This document shows positions 18,290-27,566 of a stretch of DNA of 64,000 bases, piece after piece (within the stretch, counting starts at the first letter, position 1; each line of letters opens with the position of its first letter). The DNA is from Anaerorhabdus sp036637135 (GTDB lineage Bacteria; Bacillota_I; Bacilli_A; Erysipelotrichales; Erysipelotrichaceae): assembly GCF_036637135.1 (NCBI RefSeq), contig NZ_JAVWNC010000006.1, positions 1 through 64,000 on the forward strand. The letters are read 5' to 3'. The notes below the pieces were generated by a model that saw only the letters and a program-made list of their open reading frames with translations, did not search any database and was not told the DNA's origin. A program made the translations under genes and the position numbers.

Positions 18290-19510
18290 ATGATGAATAA
18301 ACTTAATTCTAAAAAATGGATAGTTGCAGTATCAGGAGGGCCAGATTCTATGGCTCTTTTAGACATGTGTGTTAAAAATAAAGTAAATGTTGTTGTAGCA
18401 CATGTGAACTACCATAAACGAGATACTGCGGATCGAGATGAAAGTTGCGTACGCAATTATTGTGAAATGCATTCAATTCCTTTTCATGTGATACATCCTA
18501 AGAAAACGACAACTGGTAATTTTCAAGCTTGGGCTCGGGATGTACGATATGATTTTTTTGTGCAATGTTATCTAAATGAGAAAGCTGATGGATTACTTGT
18601 GGGGCACCATCAAGATGATTTAATAGAAACTTATCTATTTCAAAAGAAAAGAAACTCAATTCCTTCAATTTATGGTATTGCGGAGAAGACTAAACAAGGC
18701 AAGATGCTAATACAAAGACCGTTACTTAAAATGAGTAAAAGGGATTGTATGGATTACTGTATTGAAAATCATGTCCCTTATCAAATTGATGAATCAAACT
18801 TGGGGAATGATTATACTCGAAATAAAATTCGACACAACATTGTAGAGAAAATGAGTCAAGAAGAACGCAAAGCGATATTAAAGGAAATTAAAGAAAAAAA
18901 TATAGAGAAGAAAAAGATTGAAAAGAAATATTCGCCAATTATTAAAGGAAAGCAACTTAATTACACATTGATTGAACATGAACCGAAAGAAATTCGCCTT
19001 GTATGTTTAAGATTGTGGTTTAAACAACAAAAGCGGCAAGAAGCGAATAATACAAAAAGCTTCTTTGAACAATTAGATCATGTATTAATTTCTAGACCCA
19101 ATTATGAATTGGAACTAAATGAAGGCTTGTTTACTTGCTCAAATCGAATTTGTGAAATTATGGGAAATGAGGACAAAAGCTATAAAGTTGTACTACAATC
19201 TATTCATGACTTTAAAACACCACATTTTATTGTGAAAGCAAAGGGATTGATGGGAGTGAATGCATGTACAGTGAAAGAAAGTGATTTTCCGATTACAATA
19301 AGAAATGTAAGACAAGGAGATTTCATTCAACTACGTTTTGGTACGAAGAAAATAAACCGGTGGTTTATTGATCGAAAAATACCATTAAAGGATAGAAAGA
19401 ATTGGCCAGTTGTCTTAAATTGTAATGATGAAGTGATATTAGTGCCCGGAATTGGCTGTAATGTGGAACATTACTCTATAAAACCGAACTTATTTGTGTT
19501 AAAATACTGA
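18290..19510 (+). CDS. tilS: tRNA(Ile)-lysidine synthase
   Basis: Attaches lysine to C34 of the CAU-anticodon isoleucine tRNA, changing its charging and decoding to AUA; essential. The N-terminal PP-loop SGGPDS (residues 15-20) binds ATP, and VGHHQDDLIETYLF and NDYTRNKIRH are the other family blocks. The C-terminal domain (about 300-406) ends in the TilS-C region with RFGTKKINRWFIDRKIP. 406 residues. The ribosome site is weak. Its place directly before hpt and ftsH is the conserved Bacillota arrangement. Confidence 0.94.
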   Translation: MMNKLNSKKWIVAVSGGPDSMALLDMCVKNKVNVVVAHVNYHKRDTADRDESCVRNYCEMHSIPFHVIHPKKTTTGNFQAWARDVRYDFFVQCYLNEKADGLLVGHHQDDLIETYLFQKKRNSIPSIYGIAEKTKQGKMLIQRPLLKMSKRDCMDYCIENHVPYQIDESNLGNDYTRNKIRHNIVEKMSQEERKAILKEIKEKNIEKKKIEKKYSPIIKGKQLNYTLIEHEPKEIRLVCLRLWFKQQKRQEANNTKSFFEQLDHVLISRPNYELELNEGLFTCSNRICEIMGNEDKSYKVVLQSIHDFKTPHFIVKAKGLMGVNACTVKESDFPITIRNVRQGDFIQLRFGTKKINRWFIDRKIPLKDRKNWPVVLNCNDEVILVPGIGCNVEHYSIKPNLFVLKY

Positions 19511-19529
19511 ATATCGCGGAGGAAAAAAT

Positions 19530-20066
19530 ATGCACCAATTGATAAAGAGAGTATTAGTAACTGAGGAGCAAATCGTTGAACGCTCAAAGGAATTAGCAAA
19601 ACAAATAACTGAAGATTATTCAGGAATGGAACCACCTTTGTTTGTAGCTTTGCTAAAGGGATCTGTACCTTTCCTAGCTGAACTAGTTAAACATGTTGAA
19701 ATGGATATTGAATTTGATTTCATGGATGTATCTAGTTATGAGGGTACTGAATCAATCGGTGATATTAAAATATTAAAAGATTTAGATCGTTCTATTAAAG
19801 GACTAGATATTATTCTTGTAGAAGATATTGTGGATACAGGAAGAACACTTACAACGGTGCGTCAAACATTATTGAATAAAGGAGCTCATTCTGTAAGAAT
19901 AGTCACTTTACTGGACAAACCTAGTCGTCGTGTAGTAGAAATTGAAGCAGAATATACGGGATTTGAAATCGAAAATGAATTCGTGGTTGGATTTGGATTA
20001 GACTTCAATCAAAAATACCGTAATTTACCATATATCGGTGTATTAAAAGATGAATGTTATCAATAA
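19530..20066 (+). CDS. hpt: Hypoxanthine phosphoribosyltransferase
   Basis: Salvages hypoxanthine and guanine by joining them to PRPP. The PRPP-binding loop VEDIVDTGRT is at residues 97-106, LLKGSVPF near residue 41 is the second PRPP contact, and FVVGFGLDFNQKYRNLPYIGVL is the C-terminal block. 178 residues, normal. A cggagg site precedes the ATG. It lies 19 bases after tilS and 20 bases before ftsH, so the three form one operon. Free purine bases from the nucleoside hydrolase elsewhere in the window would be its substrate. Confidence 0.96.
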   Translation: MHQLIKRVLVTEEQIVERSKELAKQITEDYSGMEPPLFVALLKGSVPFLAELVKHVEMDIEFDFMDVSSYEGTESIGDIKILKDLDRSIKGLDIILVEDIVDTGRTLTTVRQTLLNKGAHSVRIVTLLDKPSRRVVEIEAEYTGFEIENEFVVGFGLDFNQKYRNLPYIGVLKDECYQ

Positions 20067-20086
20067 ATAGTAAGGAGTGTGTTTAA

Positions 20087-22132
20087 TTGATGAAAAATAA
20101 CAACCGGTTTTTAAACTATTTACCATACTTGGTTGTTGCTATCGCAATGTTTAGTTTATTCAACTTAGGTGGAGGATCAAGTTCTACACAAAAGCTTTCA
20201 TACAATGAATTGCTTAATGTGTTAGAAACTCAAGATGTCACTAAGGCGGATGTAAGCATTGGATACAATGTAATTCATGTTAAAGGGGTTTACAATGATG
20301 GGACACAAGATGTGATCTTCTCATCAACAGTACCAAATACTGAAAGTCAATCAGATTTAGTATTGGAATTACTTAATGAGGGACAAGTTGCAGTAATAGA
20401 TTCGGAAGAAAGTAATCTATTTATTGATACCTTACTTTCATTTATTCCATACTTGTTGCTTGGTGGATTTGCTGTATTCATGTTAACTAAGATGAATGGT
20501 GGCGGAAACAACAAGGCCTTTGAATTTTCTAAATCTAGAGCTAAGCTTGAAGGCGACATTCGTGTCCGTTTTAAAGATGTAGCTGGATGTGATGAAGAAA
20601 AAGAAGAAATGATAGAAATTATTGATTACCTTAAATCGCCAAAGAAATTTGCGAAGATGGGTGCTCGTATTCCTAAGGGAATTTTAATGGTAGGTCCTCC
20701 AGGAACAGGGAAGACATTACTTGCTAAAGCTGTTGCTGGTGAAGCAGATGTACCATTCTATAGCATTTCAGGTTCGGATTTCGTTGAAATGTTTGTAGGG
20801 GTTGGTGCTAGCCGTGTTCGTGATATGTTTAAGAAAGCGCAACAAACTGCTCCATGTATGATTTTTATTGATGAAATTGATGCCGTAGGACGTCAACGTG
20901 GTGCTGGATTTGGTGGAGGTCACGATGAACGTGAACAAACATTAAACCAACTCTTAGTTGAAATGGACGGAATCGGTGAAAATGCGGGTATTGTTATGAT
21001 TGCCGCAACAAATAGACCAGACGTATTAGACCCTGCATTATTACGTCCAGGACGTTTTGATAGACAAATTACAGTATCTTTACCAGACCGTAAGGGACGT
21101 AAAGAAATTCTTGAAGTTCATGCTAGAAACAAACATTTAGGACCAGATATTGACTTGGAAGCATTAGCTAAACGTACTCCTGGATTCAGTGGTGCAGATT
21201 TAGAGAATGTATTAAATGAAGCTGCGATTCTATCTGTTCGTGAAAGTTTAGATACAATTCATATGGCTCAACTTGATGAAGCAATTGACCGTGTAATGAT
21301 GGGACCTGCTAAGAAGAGTCGTAAATATGATGAAGCTAGTAAAAAACTTGTTGCTTATCATGAAGCAGGACATGCAATTATCGGATTGTTCCTTGATGAT
21401 GCTACAGTTGTACAAAAGATTACAATTATTCCTCGTGGTCAAGCAGGTGGATATAACTTGATGACTGAAAAAGAAGAAAAAATGATGCGTACGAAAAAAG
21501 ACTTAATGAGTACAATCACTTCTTATATGGGTGGACGTACTTCTGAAGAAATTTTCTTTGATGATATTTCTGCCGGGGCATCGGGTGATATTGAATCTGC
21601 AACACGTATTGCACGTGATATGGTTACTTTATATGGTATGAGTGATTTAGGACCAATTAAATATGATAGTGGAAGTGGCAATGTCTTCTTAGGAAGAGAT
21701 TACAATTCACCATCAAATGTATCAGGACAAATCGCATTTGAAATTGATCAAGAGGTTCGTAAGATTATTGATACTTGTCACAAACATGCACATAAGATTA
21801 TTTCTGAGCATAAAGAAGACTTAATTAAAATTGCGAATGCATTGTTGGAATATGAAACAATCACTGCTGAACAAATTGATCGTGTAATCAAAGGATTACC
21901 AATCAATGAAAGTCTTCCTAAGACTGAAGTAAAAGTAGATGATGCAAATGTGGATGCACCAGTTGTGAAGAAAACAACTCGTAAACGCAAACCAAAAGCT
22001 GAACAAGATCAACTTCCATTGGAAGAACCTAAACCAGTAGAACAAAAACAAGATGAAAATCCTTCGTTAGATGAGATTAATGAAAATGACTCAGTTGAAG
22101 AAGAGATTGAAACAAAGACTCCAAAAATTTAG
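20087..22132 (+). CDS. ftsH: ATP-dependent zinc metalloprotease FtsH
   Basis: Membrane-bound AAA protease for quality control of membrane proteins and some regulators. Two transmembrane helices (about residues 10-28 and 108-128) flank an extracytoplasmic domain. The AAA module has Walker A GPPGTGKT (from residue 203), Walker B IFIDEIDAVG and the RPGRFDR arginine block; the protease has HEAGH (425-429). The C-terminal tail after about 600 is charged and variable (Lys/Glu/Pro-rich). Start is TTG at 20087 or ATG at 20090; spacing to aaggag slightly favours TTG. 681 residues, somewhat long because of the tail. Confidence 0.97.
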   Translation: MMKNNNRFLNYLPYLVVAIAMFSLFNLGGGSSSTQKLSYNELLNVLETQDVTKADVSIGYNVIHVKGVYNDGTQDVIFSSTVPNTESQSDLVLELLNEGQVAVIDSEESNLFIDTLLSFIPYLLLGGFAVFMLTKMNGGGNNKAFEFSKSRAKLEGDIRVRFKDVAGCDEEKEEMIEIIDYLKSPKKFAKMGARIPKGILMVGPPGTGKTLLAKAVAGEADVPFYSISGSDFVEMFVGVGASRVRDMFKKAQQTAPCMIFIDEIDAVGRQRGAGFGGGHDEREQTLNQLLVEMDGIGENAGIVMIAATNRPDVLDPALLRPGRFDRQITVSLPDRKGRKEILEVHARNKHLGPDIDLEALAKRTPGFSGADLENVLNEAAILSVRESLDTIHMAQLDEAIDRVMMGPAKKSRKYDEASKKLVAYHEAGHAIIGLFLDDATVVQKITIIPRGQAGGYNLMTEKEEKMMRTKKDLMSTITSYMGGRTSEEIFFDDISAGASGDIESATRIARDMVTLYGMSDLGPIKYDSGSGNVFLGRDYNSPSNVSGQIAFEIDQEVRKIIDTCHKHAHKIISEHKEDLIKIANALLEYETITAEQIDRVIKGLPINESLPKTEVKVDDANVDAPVVKKTTRKRKPKAEQDQLPLEEPKPVEQKQDENPSLDEINENDSVEEEIETKTPKI

Positions 22133-22139
22133 ATTAACA

Positions 22140-22173
22140 AAGGGCGATAACGGTTAAAGTTATGGCTCTTTTT
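22140..22173 (+). terminator. Intrinsic terminator after ftsH
   Basis: The arms 22140-22151 and 22159-22170 pair at 11 of 12 positions (one G-T wobble, one mismatch) around a seven-base loop, followed by T-rich sequence. It closes the tilS-hpt-ftsH operon. Confidence 0.75.
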
Positions 22174-22174
22174 A

Positions 22175-22227
22175 TTGACAAGAATACTTGTCAGAGTTAT
22201 AGTTAAGTATGACAAGTATTCTTGTCA
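22175..22227 (+). promoter_or_regulatory. Promoter with two palindromic operators for the DUF885 gene
   Basis: A strong sigma-A promoter, TTGACA (22175-22180), 17-base spacer, TATAGT (22198-22203), is overlaid by two 18-base palindromes. Site 1 (22176-22193) is TGACAAG-AATA-CTTGTCA; site 2 (22210-22227) is TGACAAG-TATT-CTTGTCA, the exact reverse complement of site 1. Site 1 covers the -35 and most of the spacer, site 2 the predicted start. Centres are 34 bases apart, about three helical turns. This layout predicts tight repression by a dimeric regulator, with a possible DNA loop or cooperative binding. The regulator is not encoded next door. Confidence 0.8.
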
Positions 22228-22256
22228 ACGTATGAAGTGATGAGGAGGATCATAAC

Positions 22257-24047
22257 ATGTTAAAGAAGGTATTATCGTTATTCTTATGTGCTTTCATTGT
22301 TATTGGATTAACGGGATGTCAAACAAAACCTGTAGAACCCACTAGCAATCCAGAAGCCAATGTAGAGGAACAAGCTCGCTTTGATGAATTTACAAAAAAT
22401 GAAATTAAAACTTATTTAGAGGATAATTATTTAACGGTACATCAAACTGTATCAAAACCGGAAGAATTTGGTGTTGATGTAAACAATATTGTTGTTCAAA
22501 TGTCTGAACCTTGGAGTGAAGAACAATTTGCAAAAACGGTTGAAGAGTTTGAAGTAAGTAAAAAAGAATTTGAAACTTTTGATAGAAATGTATTAACTGA
22601 AAAACAACAAAATACTTATGATATAATTCAAGATCAAATTGAATTAAATTTAATGTCTAACAGTAAAGACTTTGAATATGTAGGAAATGTATTTGGTCTA
22701 TTTAGTGGATTGCAAATTTCAGTACCACAAATTCTTTCGGATTTTGTTTTCCATGAGCCAAAGGATGTTGAAGATTTGATTGCGCTTATGAACAGTGTAA
22801 AACCAATGTTTGAAAGTTATACTGAATATGCAAAAAAACAAAAAGAAGCTGGTTATTTTATGTCAGACTACAATGTTGACGAAGTAGTTAACTACGCCAA
22901 TAATCTAGTTAATGAAGGCTATGGCGAAGAAATGATGGCTGTTGTTGAAGAAAATATCAATGCATATGATGGCATCGATGATGCAGCTAAAGCAAAATAT
23001 ATTGAAGAAGCAAGAACTGCTTATACAGATGTGGTTGCACCTGCATACACTAAACTAGCAGAAGAACTAGAAGCATTAAAAGATCCTGAAAACAATCAAA
23101 TGGGATTAGCTCATTATGAGAATGGTAAAGAAATCTATGAATTATATTACCGTATGTATACTGGTTCAACATTAACAATTGATGAAGCTGAAACAATGTT
23201 AAAAGAAAGACTTGTTTCAAGTGTGCAAGAAATGCAAGCAGCAATAATGAAAGACCCTGCAGCACTTGAATTAGTACAAAACAATGATTTAAAAGCAGGA
23301 TATGATTCTTATGAAGCAATGATTGAAAGTTTAATTGCATGGTCTAAAGATCATTACACAGAAATTAAGATTCCTGAGTATGAAGCAGTACCAGCATCTA
23401 AACTAGTTTCTGATGGTGTTGGGGCTTACTACATCACACCATTTATTGACAAAGAAGGTAAAAACTTTATTCGTGTAAATACAAGCAATGCATCATTGAT
23501 TGATGATTTACAAACTTATTATTATATAGCACATGAAGGTGTTCCAGGTCATATGTATTACTATAACTATGTTGTACAAAACGATATTGATCCATACAAC
23601 TTATTACTTGCGACTTACCTTGGCTTCTCAGAAGGATTCGCAAACTATGGAGCATCATACGCTTTAGAAGCAGCTGATACAAATGAAGCATTAAAAGAAG
23701 TAATGCGTGCTAACTTTGATGTTAACTGGGCTGTTTCAGCATTACTTGATATTGGAATTCATTATCATGGATGGACAATTGAAGAATTCAATAGTTTCCT
23801 TGAATCTGTAGGATTTGGTGGAGTAGATATGACAAGTACATATTATATGACACAATCTAATCCGGGAGTTAACTTATCATATGGTATAGGTTACTTTGAA
23901 ATCTTAGACTTACGTGAAAAAGCAGAAACTGAACTTGGTGACAAGTTTGATGAAAAAGCATTCAATGATACATTATTAAAATCAGGAAATGCACCATTCA
24001 GCATCGTAACTAAGAATGTTGAAGATTACATTGCGAGTAACAAATAA
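22257..24047 (+). CDS. DUF885-family lipoprotein, predicted zinc peptidase
   Basis: Surface lipoprotein of a family predicted to be metallopeptidases. The signal peptide ends in LTGCQ, the lipidated Cys at residue 21. The family motif HEGVPGH occupies residues 426-432 and an EGFANYG block with a possible third ligand starts at residue 459. About 596 residues, in the family range. An aggagg site lies before the ATG. It has its own strongly operator-controlled promoter and its own terminator, so it is a single-gene regulon. Substrate unknown; peptides from the medium would fit a surface position, by inference. Confidence 0.82.
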   Translation: MLKKVLSLFLCAFIVIGLTGCQTKPVEPTSNPEANVEEQARFDEFTKNEIKTYLEDNYLTVHQTVSKPEEFGVDVNNIVVQMSEPWSEEQFAKTVEEFEVSKKEFETFDRNVLTEKQQNTYDIIQDQIELNLMSNSKDFEYVGNVFGLFSGLQISVPQILSDFVFHEPKDVEDLIALMNSVKPMFESYTEYAKKQKEAGYFMSDYNVDEVVNYANNLVNEGYGEEMMAVVEENINAYDGIDDAAKAKYIEEARTAYTDVVAPAYTKLAEELEALKDPENNQMGLAHYENGKEIYELYYRMYTGSTLTIDEAETMLKERLVSSVQEMQAAIMKDPAALELVQNNDLKAGYDSYEAMIESLIAWSKDHYTEIKIPEYEAVPASKLVSDGVGAYYITPFIDKEGKNFIRVNTSNASLIDDLQTYYYIAHEGVPGHMYYYNYVVQNDIDPYNLLLATYLGFSEGFANYGASYALEAADTNEALKEVMRANFDVNWAVSALLDIGIHYHGWTIEEFNSFLESVGFGGVDMTSTYYMTQSNPGVNLSYGIGYFEILDLREKAETELGDKFDEKAFNDTLLKSGNAPFSIVTKNVEDYIASNK

Positions 24048-24053
24048 ATAAAC

Positions 24054-24084
24054 AAAGACACTTCGAGAAACTCGAAGTGTCTTT
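24054..24084. terminator. Bidirectional terminator
   Basis: A 14-bp perfect stem (24054-24067 with 24071-24084) with an AAA loop, A-rich on the left and T-rich on the right. It serves the DUF885 gene from one side and the chromate transporter from the other. Confidence 0.92.
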
Positions 24085-25248
24085 CTAAATAATAAAGCCT
24101 AGAATGATGGCTATTATCACAAGTACTGGTGCAGGTACTTTTTTTGTGTAAAGTAAGATAAAGAACAAAAGGACAAACAAGAATTGATTAAAAGGCAATA
24201 ATGGTGTGAATAGAAGCGTAAATGCAGTTTTTAGTAACAAACCACACGCTACAGCACTAATACCCTTTAAGGCAATCTTGATGGCTTTAATTTGTCTAAG
24301 TTTATCCCAAATTGGATAAATAAAATAGATTAGGAATATACCGGGTAGAAAGATGGAAATTCCAGAACATAACCCGGAAAATATTTGCATAAATAAATTT
24401 GTATTTCTTGCAGTTAATCCCCCAACAAATGAACTAAAACCAAACATTGGACCAGGTAATCCCTGAATTAAACCATATCCAATTAAAAATTCTTGTTGGG
24501 ATAGGAATTTGTAGTTGTCAACAAATTCAGAAATCATAAGAGGGACTACAACTTGTCCGCCACCAAATACAAGATAGCCAAATTTATAAAATTCATAAAA
24601 TAAGATTGAAAGTAATGAACCAGTGAAAATCATAAGAAGATAACTTCCAATCGCAAAAATGAAAAATAAGATTAAATAAGTCCAAGATGGTTTTATATGG
24701 AAATCTGATATATTTACATCGGTTTTTTCTATTTTTATCATCACATAACCACCTAGAAGTAATAAAATAGGATACAGCCATGTTGCATGAATAAAGAAAG
24801 TTGCGATACCGCTGATTAATGCAAGTATGAGTGTAGGCTTATTAATGATGACTTTTTTAGAAATGTTGAATCCTGCAAACAAGACAAAAGCAATCGCCAT
24901 GGGTGCTAAGTATCTTAGAAAATCAGTTGATAGATGATTTGATTCAAGATAAGGAAACACAATCGCAAGACCTGTCATTAAAACAAGCACAGGCAAAGCC
25001 CAAACTAAAAGTGTTAAAAAAGCGAGTAGTTTGCCTCCGACTTTATAACCAATAGCGGCTATTGTTTGAGTGCTTGTAGGACCAGGAAGGATAGAACATA
25101 GAGCATTAAGTTCAATTAGTTCTTCTTCGGTTAAATATTTCTTCTTATTAACTAGTTGCGAGTAGAAAATTCCAAAGTGAGCTTCAGGTCCACCATAAGC
25201 ACCAAGTGAACAGATAAATACATCGAATAAAAAACGGGTAGTTTGCAT
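24085..25248 (-). CDS. chrA: Chromate transporter (ChrA family)
   Basis: Membrane protein of the CHR family, which exports chromate or handles related anions. It has the duplicated form: two halves each beginning with a conserved block. The first half shows LCSILPGPTSTQT and the second GYGLIQGLPGPMFGFSSFVGG, the PGP-containing CHR signature. About ten to twelve helices, 387 residues. A ggag site precedes the ATG. Single gene, convergent with DUF885. In gut bacteria the natural substrate of this family is uncertain. Confidence 0.9.
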   Translation of the reverse strand: MQTTRFLFDVFICSLGAYGGPEAHFGIFYSQLVNKKKYLTEEELIELNALCSILPGPTSTQTIAAIGYKVGGKLLAFLTLLVWALPVLVLMTGLAIVFPYLESNHLSTDFLRYLAPMAIAFVLFAGFNISKKVIINKPTLILALISGIATFFIHATWLYPILLLLGGYVMIKIEKTDVNISDFHIKPSWTYLILFFIFAIGSYLLMIFTGSLLSILFYEFYKFGYLVFGGGQVVVPLMISEFVDNYKFLSQQEFLIGYGLIQGLPGPMFGFSSFVGGLTARNTNLFMQIFSGLCSGISIFLPGIFLIYFIYPIWDKLRQIKAIKIALKGISAVACGLLLKTAFTLLFTPLLPFNQFLFVLLFFILLYTKKVPAPVLVIIAIILGFII

Positions 25249-25380
25249 AGAAATCCTCCAAAGATAATTCCGTATACTATTTTCACATAAATCAAGATGA
25301 AGTAGAACTCATATGCTATGGGGTTAACATAAACTTAATAATAAATTTTCTACACCATCATCAACTAAATCATCTTCTAG

Positions 25381-25923
25381 CTAAATTTCAACTCCCATTT
25401 TATATGCTTCTTGTAATTGTGATGAATGTTTTGCATCATCCTTTTCATATAATCCAGAGCCATAGATAGAATTCATAATTTTTGAACTAGGTAAACAATC
25501 CGTAAATCCTCTTAAGGAATCCATAGTCCGTTCCATTAAATCTTTTTCATCGGCAGCTGTTGCGATAAAATAGAAATCTTTATCACTGATTTCTGTGTAA
25601 CGAGGTAATGTTCGATCAATAAGTGTTTTCATTTGTGCGCTCATTGAATAAAAATAAACGGGCGTTGCGAGAACAATAACATCTGCTTGAATCATTTTGT
25701 TAAGAATCTCATCCATTTCATCTTTTTGAACGCACTTGTGTGTTTTGCGACAACCATAACATGCAAGACAGGGTTTGATGTTCTTTTCTTGTATATAAAT
25801 TGTTTCTGTTGTATGCCCAACACTTTGTGCACCTTGTGCAAAAGCATAACTTAGCTGTTCGGAGTTCCCATTTTTTCTAGGACTCCCTAATAAAATTAAA
25901 ACTGATTTTTTCATCTTCTTCAC
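25381..25923 (-). CDS. Flavodoxin-family NAD(P)H-dependent oxidoreductase
   Basis: FMN-binding redox protein of the iron-sulfur flavoprotein/NADPH-dependent reductase type. The FMN loop LGSPRKNGNSEQL is at the start and ATPVYFYSMSAQMKTLIDR is the second flavin contact. CLACYGCRKTHKC holds four cysteines, which may bind a cluster or form disulfides. 180 residues. It is the last gene of a three-gene minus-strand operon, one base after the flavodoxin lipoprotein. Likely role: handling electron flow to organic or electrophilic substrates under the MerR regulator encoded divergently. Confidence 0.85.
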   Translation of the reverse strand: MKKMKKSVLILLGSPRKNGNSEQLSYAFAQGAQSVGHTTETIYIQEKNIKPCLACYGCRKTHKCVQKDEMDEILNKMIQADVIVLATPVYFYSMSAQMKTLIDRTLPRYTEISDKDFYFIATAADEKDLMERTMDSLRGFTDCLPSSKIMNSIYGSGLYEKDDAKHSSQLQEAYKMGVEI

Positions 25924-25924
25924 C

Positions 25925-26605
25925 TTAATTTCCTTTAATAGCTAGACGATCTAGCCACGATATAATTTCTGGTTTTGCATCTTCTATGTTATTTCTTGAA
26001 ATAGATAATCCTTGATTTGAGACAGATGCATTTGGTTCTAACTCTTTGATTGTTTCGATTGTATTAGAAAATCCAGAACCACCATGTGTATTGAATGGAA
26101 TAATTGTTTTTCCTGAAAAATCATAGTCATCAAAGAATGTGTAGAGTATCATCGGCATATCACCCCACCAATTGGGATAACCAATGAATACAGTTTCATA
26201 TTGATCGAAGTTCTCAATCGTATTATTAATGGAAGGTCTTGCGTTCTCTTTCTGCTCAGTAGATGCGAGATTTACTAACATCTCATGATTTGTTGGATAG
26301 ACAGTAACAGGTTCGATTCTAAATGAAGTACCTTGTGTGTACTCTTGAATAACACTAGCAAAATATTGTGTATTACCCATAACTTCGCCGTTGATTACGA
26401 CGGTACTATTCTCTTCTTCTGGGCTCATGTTGTTTGGTGTTGATGTTTCGGGTAAAGAGAAATAAACGATAAGTAGTTGATTTGATTTGTTTTGTGCGTT
26501 CTCAATATTATTTGAATCGACTTGTGTATTTGGTGTAGAAGAATTACATGCAACAAGTCCTAAAGTTAGAAAAGATAAAAGTAGGTAACGAATATACTTA
26601 TTCAT
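25925..26605 (-). CDS. Flavodoxin-type lipoprotein
   Basis: Membrane-anchored flavodoxin. The signal peptide ends in LVACNS, the lipidated Cys at residue 20. The rest matches flavodoxin_4-type proteins: LLIVYFSLPET at the FMN phosphate loop, FIGYPNWWGDMPMILYTFFDDYDF, and FNTHGGSGFSNTIETI. Such proteins usually act as soluble or surface electron carriers. 226 residues. It overlaps the aldo/keto reductase stop by one base and is followed by the flavodoxin-family reductase, so all three are coupled. The lipoprotein form outside the membrane is unusual and suggests extracytoplasmic electron transfer, by inference. Confidence 0.87.
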   Translation of the reverse strand: MNKYIRYLLLSFLTLGLVACNSSTPNTQVDSNNIENAQNKSNQLLIVYFSLPETSTPNNMSPEEENSTVVINGEVMGNTQYFASVIQEYTQGTSFRIEPVTVYPTNHEMLVNLASTEQKENARPSINNTIENFDQYETVFIGYPNWWGDMPMILYTFFDDYDFSGKTIIPFNTHGGSGFSNTIETIKELEPNASVSNQGLSISRNNIEDAKPEIISWLDRLAIKGN

Positions 26606-27465
26606 TATATTTTTCCTTTTCTATCTTCTACCATACTGATAAATCGATCTACAGTTTCTGGTGTTTGATGATTAAAGAATAAACTTATTTTGGAATCAAG
26701 GTCAGCAATTTTATTCATATCATCTAGAGATAATTCAAAATCAAATATTTCTAAATTTTCTTTCATTCTTTCGATGTGTGTCGATTTAGCAAGTGCCACA
26801 ACATTACGTTGCATCAGCCATCTTAAGACAACTTGTGCTACAGATTTTTGATATTTATTACCAATTTCTTGTAAAACCGGATTTTCAAACATATTGTTTT
26901 TACCTTCACCAAAAGGTGCCCATGCTTGAATTTGTACATTGCGTTTAATCATATTCGTTTGCGCTTCGATTTGTTGGTGAAGCGGATTTACTTCAACTTG
27001 ATTTACATGTGGGGGAATGTCATTGAATCCAACGATATCAGCTAAACGATCGGGTGCAAAATTGCTTACTCCTATGGCACGTATTTTTCCTTCTCTATAT
27101 AAATCTTCTAATGCATGATAGGCGCCGTAGTAATCGCCGAATGGCTGATGAAGTAAAACCAAATCAATATAATCTGTTTTTAGTTTCATTAATGATCTTG
27201 CGATAGAAGTTTTTGTTTTTTCGTAACCATAGTTACTAATCCATACTTTTGTAGTGATGAATAATTTATCTCTCGGTATTCCACATTTATTGATGGCATT
27301 ACCAACTTCTTCCTCATTGAAGTAGGATTGGGCAGTATCGATGTGACGATAACCAACTTTGATCGCATTTAATACACATTCTTCACAAATATCTTTGGGG
27401 ATTTGAAATACTCCAAATCCCAATTTTGGCATGACTACCTGATTGCTTAACGTTACATATTCCAT
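26605..27465 (-). CDS. Aldo/keto reductase
   Basis: NAD(P)H-dependent carbonyl reductase, single-domain TIM barrel of about 286 residues. The tetrad residues are visible: Asp and Tyr in HIDTAQSYFNEEEVG, Lys in FITTKVW, His in LLHQPFGDYY. ALAKSTHIERMKENLEIFDF is the coenzyme-binding end. It heads the redox operon and is preceded by a MerR-type promoter, so it should be induced by an electrophile or aldehyde sensed by the divergent regulator. Confidence 0.94.
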   Translation of the reverse strand: MEYVTLSNQVVMPKLGFGVFQIPKDICEECVLNAIKVGYRHIDTAQSYFNEEEVGNAINKCGIPRDKLFITTKVWISNYGYEKTKTSIARSLMKLKTDYIDLVLLHQPFGDYYGAYHALEDLYREGKIRAIGVSNFAPDRLADIVGFNDIPPHVNQVEVNPLHQQIEAQTNMIKRNVQIQAWAPFGEGKNNMFENPVLQEIGNKYQKSVAQVVLRWLMQRNVVALAKSTHIERMKENLEIFDFELSLDDMNKIADLDSKISLFFNHQTPETVDRFISMVEDRKGKI

Positions 27466-27511
27466 ATTTTGATTCCTCCTTGACGTTTACTAATTACTTT
27501 AGTATGATCGA

Positions 27512-27542
27512 ATTATAAAACTCGGTAGTAACTACCGGTCAA
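27512..27542 (-). promoter_or_regulatory. MerR-type promoter with palindrome in a 19-base spacer
   Basis: On the minus strand TTGACC (27542-27537) and TATAAT (27517-27512) are separated by 19 bases, two longer than optimal. The perfect 15-base palindrome CGGTAG-N3-CTACCG (27523-27537) fills the spacer and abuts the -35 box. This is the classic arrangement activated by MerR proteins, which untwist the spacer. It drives the aldo/keto reductase operon; the divergent MerR gene begins 25 bases away. Confidence 0.85.
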
Positions 27543-27566
27543 GAACTATTTTTAAAGGAGAAAATT

